Shown piece after piece: positions 1 to 13,500 of a DNA stretch of 64,000 bases. The stretch spans positions 2,433,001 to 2,497,000 of the forward strand of contig SMSO01000033.1 of the NCBI GenBank assembly GCA_004764695.1. The letters run 5' to 3'. The notes below the pieces were generated by a model. It searched no databases and had not been told where the DNA came from. It saw only the letters and a program-made list of their open reading frames with translations. The stretch comes from Schizochytrium sp. TIO01 (lineage: Eukaryota > Sar > Bigyra > Thraustochytrida > Thraustochytriidae). The position numbers were made by a program, and so were the translations under genes. Each line of letters begins with the position of its first letter. Positions within the stretch are counted from its first letter, which is position 1.

Positions 1-1174
1 CGGAAGCTTGAGGTTTGAACTCGTTGTTGTCAAAATCATAGTTGCAGACCTCAAGAGCATCTCCATATGTCCAGCCAAATGAAGGACTAGCTTCGTCATT
101 GAGAGGAGCAAAGGCTTCTGCTTGTCCAAAGATACGCGCAGCCCAAGGGCGAATATCAACCCAAGTACGATGGTAATCCGCAATGTAGGGGCAGTAGCTT
201 GCAAAAGTAGAGGTGTCGTCCGGTGTGGTTAATCTATCAGCACCGGACTGGATGTTATTACATGCGTAGCGGCAGTTTTCAATCATCAAATTGGGGTAAA
301 TGCTGTTTCGCATAGTTGCCCAATAAGTGATAACGTCCTTTGCGGGACTCATAGGTAGGGTGCTAGAGCTATCGCATTGGTCAAGCTTGAGAATGTCAAT
401 TCCCCAAGATGCATATGTTGCCAAATCATTTTGCACCTGCGCCTTAAACTTCGTGGAACTCGAGCTTCGTACAGTACTGAGGCTGTCTGAGCAGGTCTTA
501 ACTCCTCCTGCGGTGTACCAGGACACCCGAAAGCCCTTTGCGTGAACCTCGTCTACGTAAGATTTGATACCCGCAGGAAAACACTCCGTGTATTCCGGCA
601 ACGTAGATTTGGCGGTGTACGCGCCGCCAGAGGTGAGGTCCGAACGCCATACATTGGTGCCATCTGTAGTGTTTTGAAATGTACACAACCCATCTGCATG
701 GATAACGTCATAACCGGCGTCAAGAAAGCCCAGGTTGACCATTTGCTTGACTTGGCCCATAATTCGGTCGTACGTAGCATTTTTATAAAATGCGTTCCAT
801 GAACTCCATCCTCGGGTCGGCGCAACATTGTAGACAAAGGTAGCAGAGTTGGTGATGGCACTCTTGGTTGATTCACAGAGTGTAAAAACTTTACAAAGAC
901 CCGTGTTGTAGTTCACCCAGAAGCTTTTGCCCTTAAACTTTTCCTTCATAAAGGCTGCACACTCCTGTTCCAGAGTGCTGTAGTCTTCGTCGGTTGGGCT
1001 GCTAGGGAGGCTGAAGGTTGTCTTACCAAGTGGCGAGCCTGTACAGACTACAGCGCTTGTCTTGAGCATCTTGGTAGCAACGTCAAATTCCAGGGAGGGA
1101 ACAACAGCTTCAGTTGCACATGAAACCTCGAGAGAGGCTAAAATGCATGCAGCTATAAAAGCAAGAGCCCGCAT
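1..1174 (-). CDS. GH27 alpha-galactosidase-like secreted enzyme (3' end outside window)
   Basis: Reading the minus strand from ATG at 1174 gives 391 codons with no stop to the window edge, so the C-terminus is missing. Residues 1-20 look like a secretion signal (MRALAFIAACILASLEVSCA). A block near residues 121-126 reads RGWSSW, like the conserved GH27 N-terminal barrel motif. ILKLDQCD places Asp265 where GH27 enzymes carry the catalytic nucleophile, and Asp340 in RTWVDI fits the acid/base position. The family hydrolyses terminal alpha-galactosides or related alpha-linked sugars, and the signal peptide implies secretion or a lysosome-like compartment. An N-terminal stretch of about 100 residues before the barrel is unassigned. 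The family call is firm; exact substrate specificity is not determined. Confidence 0.85.
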   Translation of the reverse strand, partial: MRALAFIAACILASLEVSCATEAVVPSLEFDVATKMLKTSAVVCTGSPLGKTTFSLPSSPTDEDYSTLEQECAAFMKEKFKGKSFWVNYNTGLCKVFTLCESTKSAITNSATFVYNVAPTRGWSSWNAFYKNATYDRIMGQVKQMVNLGFLDAGYDVIHADGLCTFQNTTDGTNVWRSDLTSGGAYTAKSTLPEYTECFPAGIKSYVDEVHAKGFRVSWYTAGGVKTCSDSLSTVRSSSSTKFKAQVQNDLATYASWGIDILKLDQCDSSSTLPMSPAKDVITYWATMRNSIYPNLMIENCRYACNNIQSGADRLTTPDDTSTFASYCPYIADYHRTWVDIRPWAARIFGQAEAFAPLNDEASPSFGWTYGDALEVCNYDFDNNEFKPQAS

Positions 1175-4100
1175 GGTTGAGCTTGGTATCGTGTTTTCGG
1201 AATGCTTGGTTAAACGAGTTCGAGATTTGGTGATGACTTGGTGATGTCTAACGCGATCAACTGTGACTCTGTAGAGGCATGCGAGAAAGAGAGGTGTGAG
1301 GAAGATGAGAAATAATTTGGCGAGTTGAACCAGTTAATCTTCAGTGTGACAAGAGTATGAGGAGTACGAATAGGTATCACTGAAGATCCCCCCAGACAAT
1401 TCAAAGTCAAAGAAGTGCTTGTAGTAGGAGGAGATGAAATATTGAACACTCGATGAATAATAGGAGGTAGAGTACTTCCTCTGTGCCTACTGAAAAAGAC
1501 TAATGAGCTGCGGCCACATATAACACCAGATAAAATATATGATATAGTGTAATCTTGCTACTAAATTAGCATTTTTTGTTCCCCTCTGACTATAGTTGTC
1601 GATAGCATTACACAGAATTAAGATTCCAGCATGTTAAAAAAACTTTTAACAAGCTCTCGCAATCCAGTCCAATTCTTCAAATTCTCAAAATCAAAATATT
1701 GTTGCATGTTGAACCTAAATTTCTAAGCATTGGCAAAGTATTTTTTTTCTGCAGCTTGATTTCTCGGAGTTCAGACTGGAAAGTAATAAGGAGCACACCG
1801 CGGCTGTAATAATAGCTGACTTTCCAAATTCTTAGTGTTTATGAATGAACTAACAATTTCGAAGGTACTAATTTCTTTCCTGTTTTGCCTCCTTTCATCA
1901 TCTCTTTATCTAGATTGCTTATTTTGCTCAATTTGTATCTAGCACGTTTATTCTAAGTGTCCCTGGCTCGTGCCTGGCTCGTGGGGTTATAACAAAGAAA
2001 TTCCCTTAAATCAGAAGATCAATTCTTAGTAATGCATATGAATAACACGAAGAAGAAGAAGACTCAAGGTATCTTCATACTATTAGTTATGTTTCGAGAT
2101 GCCAGAAACATGGCGAAATGATTTTGACTGTTCATCCTATTTCTCTCTTTCCTCTTTAATTCCATGATAAAAACAAAATTGAATTTACAGGATAGCCTGA
2201 ATCTCGCTTTGTTTTTGTTTGCGATGAGCCGTAGTAGTCACCTAAGACGACTAGACAAATTTATGACCACACAATTGTTCCTTTTACAATAACCCACGGG
2301 AATCTCTTTGAGGGAGGAATCATTTTCTGCGACTTACAGGATCCTGACAATTTTTCCTTATTCTTGATCCTTCTGGTACGTTGTGTTACAATAAGATCAT
2401 CCTTTGGAGATGTCGAAAACGCGGTATGAAAAACACGCAACATTAATAGACAGTACGTACCTCCTTTCTTCCCGAAGGCGAGAGCAGCTTAGAGTAGGAT
2501 GAGATTATGCTTCCCTGCTTCTGATCCTTCCCGCGATTTGACTTTCGGAGAAAAGTGAGAAAAAGAAACCAACTAGTAGGAAAATATCTAAAACTTGATT
2601 AGTTCTTTTCCTCACGTTAAGATAAATTTACTTGCCTTTCTTGAAGTGGCTCTACAAAAGGATTTACAACTACTACTCACTAGTAACCAAGGAAGACAAT
2701 TTTGATAAGAAAAGCCCATCTGCAATAATTCTTTATTTCCGTGAATCCGAGTGAGCGATATACTGCTATAGAGGAGTAGCCGCCTTCAAAAGTTTGTACT
2801 TTCTTTCTTTTCTTTCAGCCGTAAAGACTAAATAGAATCCATTCTATTCTCGTCTTGGTGAGGCAGTGAGCCTATTTTAACTCATGGCGTAGATCCAATC
2901 TAATTCTTTCATTCATTGATAGCCTGACGATTTCAAAGCACGTGTGCTTGTTTTATACGATTGCGAAGGGGTTACTGAATGGAATCTCAAAACAATTGGA
3001 AGAACTCTCAAAACAATCGAATCATGTTGGCTGCAAAATTCAGATTCTTGAATATCACTTGCAACTTGGGTTATGACGATGCTATTGTTTCGCCTAAGAA
3101 AAGGTGTGCTAACTAGTCTGAGTCGTTTTGAATAAAAAATCATCCATTATATATATGTATATCCTAGATATTTTAATTTAATTCTAATTTTTAAAAATAA
3201 TAGGCATATAGGCTAGGCTTATAGTTGATTAAATTCTTCTGAACAAATATTCGTACTTAAGCTTTTCAGTGTATATAACCTTTGTCTAGACTTGATTTGG
3301 ACTCAGGCCGGAATTTTTTTAGGTATTGGCAAAAAGATATCAGCCAACTTTAAACCTTTTCCACAATACTAATCTCGTGGCCCGGACATGCTGGACTTCT
3401 TCTGTAATCTCGGTTCGATATGGAAGATACTGGACTTCAAATTGTACTGGAGTGCGGAACGTCACTAATCTACCACTCCACAGAATAAACCTTACAGGGC
3501 TGAAACGCAAGTTGCATGACTCCATTTCTAACCTCCTAAAACATTGAGTATCTGCATGATGACCAATCAATCGCATTGAGAACGACAAAAGATAAAACCT
3601 AATAACTTCGCATGTCATATACTCTTATGAAAGTGCATGAGGTTAAAAATAGATATTTGGCATGACTTGATCTCTTATCATTTCTCCCTGTCTCGACACC
3701 CAAGATATGGTAAAGTAAGGGAGCTTATGCTATATTTTAGCAGAGCCATGCGAAGAAAAAGCAAGATTAAATGGATAATCATATAAAAGAGTGCATTCCA
3801 GCGAGGGAAGGGAATACAATCAGATGATGATTTGGAAGTGAAGTTGATTAGGCCTGTGGAGCGCTGAAAACACAATTTTCACCAGTCAGCCCTGAAAACA
3901 ACTGCACCACCAAGTCCCTGGCCTTTTCAACCTCTTCCAACCGACAAGTGAAATCACAAAGTACTAGGGATCTTACGATTTTAGTTAAATTTAATGTTAT
4001 TCTATTTCTCCCTTCTAGGCACTCGAACAGGCAGTGATCTAGTTGCTGAGGTGCCCACCGCGGCAGACATATTGTTTTCTCTTAGAACTAGTTAATCAAA

Positions 4101-6000
4101 GTTTTGCTGCGTTTTAGCTCAAAGCAAGCGGTTCTAGCCAATAACAAGTGCTGGCGAGGCTAAAGAAGTTAAGGGATGATCTACAATTTATGCAGCACCT
4201 GCAAAGTTCAGCTGTCTTTCCTGAAATAAAGAAGGTTCAAAATTGGCTTTATCAATGGAGGATGGGTGCCAGAGGCCATTATATCAAGTATGGTACTGAT
4301 CATGAGCGAGGGACGGCATGGGTGCGGGGGGCTCCTTTAAGCCATAACCTACTGAAAATACAACATACTACAAATCTCATGCAAATCACTCTTTAAAGCA
4401 ATAAAATTAATGAAGACCAGCCGGCGGCTACATTTTAATGTCATCCGAATACCCGACGCACCAGAAAGAAACACTTGGTGTAAAAGGCCTGTAACTTTGT
4501 TACTGGTATAGTTTTTTTAAATGAAGAACCAAAAAATTCCTTTGACATATCTAGAAGGAGCAAAATCTGATGAAATGGAAAATTTAATAGTTTGGTGTTT
4601 GTGCAAAGCATTTGCACATGGCAAGAGGTGGGAAACATGCAATTTAAGATCAGCTATCAAGAAAAATACATCAAAACAAGAAGCAGTGACACTCCTCGAT
4701 TTATTAAAGAGCACTCGCTATTAAGATCGCGTGCAGTCTTAGACTTGCGGCTAGCAGGATTAGACGTGTGTTTGACACACATGTCAAAAACCTTTTAAGA
4801 GAATGCAGCCATCGGTGCCATAATCGATGTTTGTCGAGAGCCCGTGTGAAAGCTATTATATAGAACGTCCATAAAGCATGATGAAGTCATAATCCTATTA
4901 AAATTGTGCTTCTTTCTACAATCCATGTAGCTAAAATTGAAAATAGATAAATAAAAATAAACTAATCGCTTACTTCACAAGCAAAACTCCCCTTTCTTGA
5001 ATATCTCGATAGAAGTGAATATTGTCGATCTTGTCTCCACTAGTCAACTTCTTGGTTGGCAAGCTCCGACTGTCAGTAATACAGGACCAAGTAAATTTAG
5101 ATATATTGCCTCCTTTAGTAGCCTTAAAAAGAAAGAAAGAAAGAAAAACTTGGAAAGTTTTCATTTACCCTTTTATCATAGTTTCAGAAAGTTAACTTTG
5201 TGAAGTACATTTAGGTCAGATAAAAACATTCTATTTAAAACTGGATTGTAACAAGGAGAAGAAGAAAGGAACGCAACGCAAACAAGGCTTTCAACAGGAT
5301 TTAGAGTTGATAGAAAACCTCAGTGATTTTTAATATAACTGCCGAAGCAAAATTAGAGCTTGTCTTTGCTGGCCTCAGTTTGAACAAATAATTGGAAAGT
5401 CGAACCAAGATCCTGGGAACACCATGCGTGAGTAGAGAAATGTTTACACAAAATACTATTTATGGGCATTGTTACTTCTTGATACGTCATTGGGTAATGA
5501 GGATAGTTGAGAAATGTTGCAAATTGCACTACGATGTATAGGGTGGTTCTATAAAAGCCCAGGCGACTTGTCTTTTTCATGAGGAAACTCGTATCTGCAT
5601 AAATTCTCCATAGTTCAGCGCTTGAGAAAGTGTAGCGCGATTGAAAGTACTGAATTAGATATTAAGATTTCCTGAGTTTGCACTAGCTTAGTTTTACACT
5701 GTTCCATGGTCAATTTTTGTTTTCCGTGTCTGTTTTTTGTTTAAAATTAAAATAAAATATCCTACTTTGGTAGAAAAATTGAAAAGTGGCATCCCCAGGA
5801 TCAGTTTCTCGATCTTCTCAGCTACCTTTATACGTATGGTCTCTCTGCAAATAGACGCTTACACCTTGATCTTTCTATATATATTGGTTATCCAACTTCA
5901 AAATAAAATATTCAATAGAAGATTAAACTGCACTTATAAAAACGTTATAGCATATAGCTGATATAACCACCAAATGCTAGTTTATATACTCTATGATTAT
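1175..6000. other. Gene-poor AT-rich spacer
   Basis: About 4.8 kb upstream of the GH27-like gene. Only short unconnected open frames (under 95 codons) occur, with no recognisable domain or coding-like composition. There are short purine-rich stretches (near 2050 and 5128) and nothing resembling an RNA gene. The promoter of the GH27-like gene should lie just above 1174, but I cannot define elements. Confidence 0.5.
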
Positions 6001-6009
6001 TTAGGTTAA

Positions 6010-6310
6010 GAAGTAGAGCTGAGGTAAGAAAATGGCATGACCAAGGAACCACCAAGCCCCAGACACTGCAAGTGAAGCACATCTTCAATACAGGCCAGCA
6101 ACCCAACTCAATTAGGAGTTTGGCGTCTCGGAAAGTATCCTTCGGGCGCTTAAGCGCATATACGCATGTGACGATGTTGAGCGCATCTATGGCTGCGGTT
6201 CGGGCGGCTGCGAACATTGCAGCACTGACCGTACCATTGTCTACGCCAGAGTGTCCTCTGCCAAGGCAAAAGACGGATTTAAACTCCAGGCTAGTGATCT
6301 CTAGCGTGGA
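6010..6310 (-). pseudogene. Decayed gene fragment, diverged copy of 40,000-40,290
   Basis: Clearly similar, with substitutions and indels, to the stretch at about 40,000-40,290 in the same orientation. Read on the minus strand, both copies encode the same kind of peptide: here it includes GHSGVDNGTVSAAM and then ALNIVTCVYA; the other copy has GYSGAGNGMASAAL and ALNAITCLYA. Similarity continues about 90 bp past the stop codon of the other copy, through a shared block with ATGCCATTTTCTTACC. This copy has lost that stop and has extra changes, so it is probably the tail of a dead gene. The parent gene is not visible here. A dispersed non-coding repeat is an alternative. Confidence 0.5.
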
Positions 6311-7530
6311 TTACCCAGTTACCTGTTGCGTCTGTAGAGACATCGGCGGCTGGGTCAGGTTCTTGAGTACCTGTGACAACGGTAGAAGCATCCAGGTTGT
6401 GGTCATGAACTGCGACCGACTTGAGCACCTTCTCAAAACAAAAATTAAAAAATGTCAAAGAGCCATATCCTGGTCAGGCCAACAGTGAGGAATTAGCTGC
6501 CCAGAGAATACTTGGCATTCGCTCTTCTTACAAGTTTCGTACAAAACATGATCAAATCTAACTTTTCAAGGTCGGGTTATGAGACTGGAACAGAAGGAAA
6601 TGCAACATCGCTCTCTTTCTCAAACAGATTTCATACCCACAGGAAAAACTCTCTGACCTGACCAAGTTACCAATGCTATGTGCGTGCAAATGAATCGCCC
6701 TGCTCATGTTTACTTCTCCTTTTCGCGCATAGGAAAAGTGCGCCCAGAAATGCAGGCACCTGATGCGAACCATAGCACCATTGCCTTGGACCCAAGAGTG
6801 CGCTTATTTCAGACTCGGTGTGACGCTGACGGCCGAGCTATTGAGTGGGACACAGGAGAAGACACAATGACCATTTTTTTCTCTGCCGCAGCACCGACAA
6901 AATCCAAAGTAAACTGACTCGAAAGAAGAGTGAAAATACGTGCATTCCTGCACGCAATCCTCAAAATCAAGAACAAAACTACCGAGATTCGCCGCAAGCT
7001 TGGACTTTGGCTCTGTGGAAACTGCTTTGTAATCTTTTTCCTTAATCCGAAACTCGCAGATGGTCAGCAAGTTTCCAAGACGAATTAAAAGCAAGCCGCT
7101 TCGAATGATGTGTCGTTGGGGCCACTTTAGATTCCGTCGAGCGCCCTTTCACAAATTCGAGTTTTCCACCTGGTGTAAAATTGTTTCTTCCCGAAAGGAT
7201 CACACTTCAAAAACATGCAATGAATGTGGTGCCACAACGACAGGCTCTCGAAAAATCCAAGGTTTTCAGATGCCTCAAATCCATCCACAAAGTCAATTGT
7301 GATATCCACGTTGCGAGAGGCATCCTTTCGCGTTACCGACCCAAGGACATGAATTAAGAATAGTCTTGGAGTTGCAAGTTAGTTTTCTGACCCGCGAGCG
7401 GGCCTTTAAAGAAAAACAAGTTTTGCAAGCTTTATAGGTAATAAAATGCTAAGTCTCAGTAGTTTCATACACGGCAGCTGGAACATTGGGAACATAGCGC
7501 GTTTCAACGTACACTCTGAGGTCCCAGCTT
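6311..7530. other. Spacer upstream of the large IQ/EF-hand gene
   Basis: No gene is supported. Several overlapping short frames on both strands (60-96 codons) carry no recognisable motif. The last few hundred bases presumably hold the promoter and 5' UTR of the gene that follows. Confidence 0.4.
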
Positions 7531-10500
7531 TTGATGAAACAAAGCATCGCGGAAGACCTTTTGCAGCAAATCTCGACCCGCGGGTCATGGGGTATGGCGG
7601 GTCCACGGAGGCCACGAGGGCCTGCCCGAAAAGGCAGTGCAAAAAAACGGCTAACGCCAGGTGAAAACGCAGAGGGTGGATCTACCTCTGTTTTGCAGAA
7701 CGAAAAAGACACGAAGGACTACCTCAGTGACGACCAGAGTAACTCGACAAGTATATTGCAGGCAGGCCCGCGTGCAAAACAGCATGAAGACTCTTCAGCA
7801 TCGGCCACAATATTGAAGTCAACGATTAAATCTGTGCGGGACAGGACCTCCCGTAAGCGCCAGCGTCATGGCAGGCACCTCAACAAGGTTGGCCTAGAAC
7901 CAGCCACCTCTGCAGTGCCACTGCTGTTTTTACCATCATCTGTAGCCTCCAAAACACAGATGAGCAAGTCACAAAAGCTTGCAGGCGCGCTATTTGCTTC
8001 AGCTGATGCTCGAGCTGAAGAAGAACATCCTTTAGTTCGCCGAGCGCGGATTGAACGTCTTGAGCAAACCAGACGTCTATTGCAGGTACCAAGTGGTAAA
8101 ATTCCTACTAATTCTAGCAGACTTCCAAACAACAACTCAACTATAAACTCAGCAAACGTACTTTTGCCGACAGATGGGAAGACCCTGTCTAAAGCGTTCA
8201 TGAAGTCCAAGACTTTACAGCAATTGTCGGAGGGCATCGACAATGAGCAGTCGGCATATGAACTACAAAAAAATAAAACAATTGGGCTTGAGAAAAGGCT
8301 AAATGAGCGTCTTCAGGCTGATGCAAAGCGCGCAATTGAAAAGCTACCTGTAGAGTTCCTGAATAGTCTCAAGCTTCGTTGCTATGCACTCGATCACGGC
8401 GCTGGTGTGATTCTGCGCATCTTTGATAAATTAGCGAATGCCCACACCCGAGAAGCGATTCAGCGGTGGCAACAATTTGTTGAGAACGATAGAGAAAGAG
8501 AACAACATGAACGTATTCTAGCATTTACCCAGCAACGTGGCCTTCTTTTATTGCAAACATTGATTCGAAAGATACAGAATGCAGCTCAAGTACGAGCGCT
8601 GGGCAAATGGAAAGATGTACATTTCTTCCATCCGAGGCGTTTGGAGACTCTAGCAGCTGCAGTGCAAATCCAGCGATGGATGCGTGGTCGCTTGGCTTGT
8701 TTCGATGTCCTTGAGCGTAAAAAAGCACGAGATCTGTTATTACAGAACGAAGCAGCAAAAGTAATTCAAAGACTTGTCAGATCTTGGCAAGCTAGGGAGT
8801 TACGAAAGAGATTAATGAGAGCTCAAATTCGAGAAGATGCAGCACTGTGCATCCAGAACTTTGCTCGCGTTGTAGTAGCGAAGGGACGATTTCGAAGGCG
8901 CATTATGCTGAATTTACGCGAGAAAAAACTTCATGGCTCTGCCATTTCAATTCAATCTTGGTTGCGTGGAATCTGGGGGCGAAGACGTGCGCACCAGATT
9001 TTCCTTGAACAACAGAATTTTTGTGCAGCGCTTACAATTCAATGTGCAGTACGTGGCTGGCGCGCAAAGGGTCTGCTTCAAAAGCGACGGAACGAGATAT
9101 ATTTAATAGCTGCACAGGAAATGCAGGGTGCTATTGAGAATGTTACTCGAGCTGTTGCCGCAACGAAGATCCAAAAAGCATTCCTTAGGTACCGACGGCA
9201 TACTATCTTTGACTCTGCAGCTGAACTTTTAATGGATATTTCAACTGTGGCAGAACGAGAAATTGCCGCATTAACAATCCAGAATCATATCCGAGAGGTA
9301 TCAATTTTACGAATGGTCTCAAATATTCAGCAAGCTGTTACAGAGAAGATTATAGATGCAACTATTCGTATTCAATCGCAAGTTCGCGCATACTCGGCCC
9401 GCAAGGAGCTTCATCAATTGCGTGCTGAACATCGAGCAAGAAGAATTGCAGCTATAAAACTCCAGGCAAATCGGCGTGGGCAGGTCGGACGTCAAGAAGC
9501 CCAAGAGCGTCGACGCTCATCAATAAATCTAGTGCAAAAACTTGAGAGAGCAAGGTGGGCTCAGTTACGTCATCGCCTTGGACGCCGGGTAATTGGCCGC
9601 TTCGCAGAACGTCGTCGGTTCTTAATACAAACAGCATTTGGAGATTGGCGAGAAGGTGTGGAGGCTATTAAGCAAGAAAAGGAGGAGCAGAAGCTAGCTC
9701 GAGCTCGAGAACATCTACTTCAAGCCCATAAAGGCCGGCTGGTACGTGCCTGGATGGAGTTTATAAGGCTCCAAAAATTGGACCGCGATCGATTGCGACG
9801 TGCCCTCAATTTTATGCGCAAGAATATTTACGCGAAAGTTTTTAGATCATGGGTTGCCATAGTAGATGAGTCTCACCAGCACAAACTTCGACTGGTTGCT
9901 GTTTTCCTCAATTGTGTAGAGCTCAACACGCTTAACTCGAGGCATCAGGAGTACACTCGAAGACTTGCTGAAGCGTATGATTTCAACATCTGTTGTACAA
10001 AGGTGATTAAAAAACTCAACGAGGTAATTTACTGGAGGCGAATTCAGATGCAACGGGCAATTCAGCACTATAGTCAACAATGGCGAAAGTTTACACCTCC
10101 ACTGAGGTTTCGAAGGTGGACAGAGTATGTTAAAATGAGTAAAGAAAATCGTGAAAATCATCGAAAAGCTGAAGCTTTTCGCGATGCGAACGCTTTAGCA
10201 AAAGCGAACAATGCTTGGCAAATATACATCAATCACAAGAAAAAACGTCGCGAACAAAATGCTCAAGCATCTGCTCTCCGGATGCGCCATCTTAGGCGAT
10301 GGGGGTTCGATGATTGGGGAAAGGGGGTCGCAATTATTAGAAAGAATCGAGCCAACTGGGCGATTGCCTGCAATCATTGTATTCGGCATCGCCTTGGGTA
10401 TGCGTTCAAAGCTTGGCAAATAGGTTTAACTGCTATTTTAGATATGCGCGCCAAGTTTAAGCTAGCAATTTCACATGACCACCGTAAGACACAGTATGCA

Positions 10501-13500
10501 GCTTTTATTGCTTTCTTTGAGGTGACCCACGAAGAGTTAATGCGGCGGCGCAATGCGGCAGCCCTTACTGTACAATGTGCCTGGCGATGTCGTACAGCTC
10601 GCTTAGCCCGTTTTCAGCTTTGGATGGCTCGCGAGTACAGGCGCGAACGTGTACGGCTGCGTAATCTTGAAGAAAAGCGTAATGCATTTATCAGAGCTCG
10701 AAAAGTTAGCCGAATTGAAGATTCTGTCGAGCTTGAAAAGCTTCTTGAATGCTCAGAGCATGCAAAAGCTAGTCCTGCCAGTGTCATTCTATGGACGGCT
10801 CCTTGGGCTCCATCGCGCTTGTATGAGCACATGGAAGGTGTTCTAGCACTTGCCAACGCTACATTGGCTCAGACAATCTCGTTGCACAAACGAGTTCTTG
10901 TGCCATTGGAAGCAGTGGGGCCAGAAGTGGCACTCAAGTTTGATGTTCCCAGCTTTCCTTCTGTAAGCATAGTCTGGCACGGTCACGCAATTTCACTTAG
11001 CCGTAACGAAGAAGAATGGCTCAAGGTTTCGCGTTTCATTCGGGAAATTTTAAGTCCACTACGAGATGTCCTAAACCAAGTACCAGCCGCAGGACTAGAC
11101 TGGGATGTACGAGACTGCAAGCCATTTGCTACCGAGGCCATCCTCGTGACAAGTATTTTGGCTGCTCAAGCTAAAACTGCTATGGATGGCCCCAAATTGA
11201 TTCACAAAGCCACAAAAGTCATTCAAATCATGTTCAGACACTATCGCACATGGCGACTTACCCAAAAATGGCAGAGACTCGTTGAGGATGTTGTTTTTAC
11301 GCATAAACAAGCAAAAAGCGAGCTATTTTGGCAGAAACAGGGCTTCAGAGAGTACGAAAGCAAAGATGAGAACGATCCGAGGAAATTTCATTTTAACCAT
11401 AAATTGATGGACGGACAGTGGGACACAGTTATATCTTTAGAACAACGCTCTTTGCCCCTTATTCTAGTTACCTCGACGGGGCATGTTCAACAACTACGTG
11501 GGCTTCGAAGAGGGTCTCATGTGGCAGACCTCAAAAGACGAATCGAGGAAGAAGTGGACGTTGCAGTGGACCTTCAGCGGGTCTGTCTTAGACCTGACGG
11601 GGTTTGGTTTGACGGCAGTATTATTATTCCAGTATACAACCGGGAACCTGAAGCAATGATTGGAGCTGGTGCTAAGGTAGAAGTGCAAGGTTCTGGTAAT
11701 GCCGAATGGCGCGTGGGTACTGTCACACGAGTGTATGAAGATGAGTCTGTCGACGTGGAATTTCCTCGTGACCACAGCAAACCATTACTTGAGCGTGCAG
11801 GAACGGAAAAGCACGTCAAAGTTCTACAACCATATCAATTTGCTCGAGGCAAAACAGAAACATCAATGACTGAAGTCGTTAAGATTGACCGCATCGAGCG
11901 CATTCCTCGAGATGAAATTCGGCTAGTCGCAGTCAACGATGCAGAACCTGAAAGAACGCTTTTTGATCTTGGTTTTCGAGCTGGCGCCGTTGTAGAGCTG
12001 ACTGTGCCTAGCGCATCTATCAAGCGTGAGACAGAAGATCTTGCCATTCTGTGTAGCATTTGCCAGGACTCCGCGGCTGAACTGTTCTGTCGTGAGTGCC
12101 AAAAGGTTTACTGTGATACATGTTTTGTGAAAGAACACTTGTGTGATGGGGTGGAGGAGGATCTCGGAGATTTCGATGCATATATGTTACGCAGGGAGCG
12201 CGCAAAGCATCATTTTGTGCAGATGGAAAACTCCGCTCTAATACCAACATTTTCACAGACGAAGTCATCAGATCAAGACATCAGACTACAGAGGATGAAG
12301 ACAAAATTATTTGATAAGTCGGGACGCAACCCATCACTTTCGGAGTTGCGGCGTCTCAGTAAGCTTGCAAGCAATGCAGAACTTGCTTTGCAGCAACATC
12401 GAAAAGTCGCAGATGGTGCGCCAAGGTTCTGTTCTGAGTGTCACCTCAGATTGGTTCGAGTAAATTGTATTCAATGTCGTGATGGATTCTGTAAAACTTG
12501 TTTTGCGTATGTACATGAAAAGGGTAAAAGGATGGATCATACAGCACAGATTGTGGGTGGAGGTGCCAAACCCCTAGGTGGTGTGACATGGTCGCTACAA
12601 CAAGTAAAAGAGCTAGGGTGGAAATCGAGATTCATATTAAAAGAGGAGCAGCTTGCGAGAGAAGAAGCAGAGCGCATTCGTAAAGCTGAGCTTGCGGCAG
12701 CAGAAGAAATCATCAAAGAAGCATTCCAAAAGTATGACGCCGATGGCAGTGGATCCCTTGATGCGGCTGAGTTGAAAGGATTCTTGCGAAACGAGATCTG
12801 CGAGCCAGTGTCCGACGAGGAGGTTCAAGAAGCAATCAAGCGCATTGACATAGACGGGAATGGGCTAATCGAGCTTTCAGAGCTCTTGGAGTGGTTTGTT
12901 GACTTGCGCAAACAAGAAGGAAAAGACTCTGCCAAGATGCACATGTTGCGCATGAATTTGCAAGCTCAGAAACGTGCTCGCCTTTTAAGAAACCAAATGG
13001 ACGCAATGTTACCACGAGAAAAACTAGAAAGTACGATGCGCTATCTTGAGGAGCAAGCCCGTAAGTGGCGCGAGCGTCGACCACCTGTTCCAGGGTATGG
13101 TCATGTGTCACAACTACAGGCAAGTGATTTTGCTACTAGTCTGAGTCTTTTTGCGCGCTATGTGCACCGTGAGTTTAAGCTAGATGCGAACATGAAGGTA
13201 AAACCAGGGCAAACACCTGAAGAAAAGGTGCACCGTATGAAACTTGCCTTTGAGAGCGTCTTTCTTCCGAACTTTAATCGAGGGTTGTTACCTCGAATCT
13301 ACTACGAAGATATGCGGGAAATTACACATGAAGGGGTCATGTATATTCAAAAATGGGATGAGGAAAAGGATGCCTTTGTTTACGTCAACTGCGAAACCAA
13401 TGAAACTCTCGACCTGAATCCGAAACTTGTGGCCGAGCATGAACCAGCAGCACGCGCTGCATTCGAGAAGTTTGACAAAGACAACTCCGGAGGATTATCA

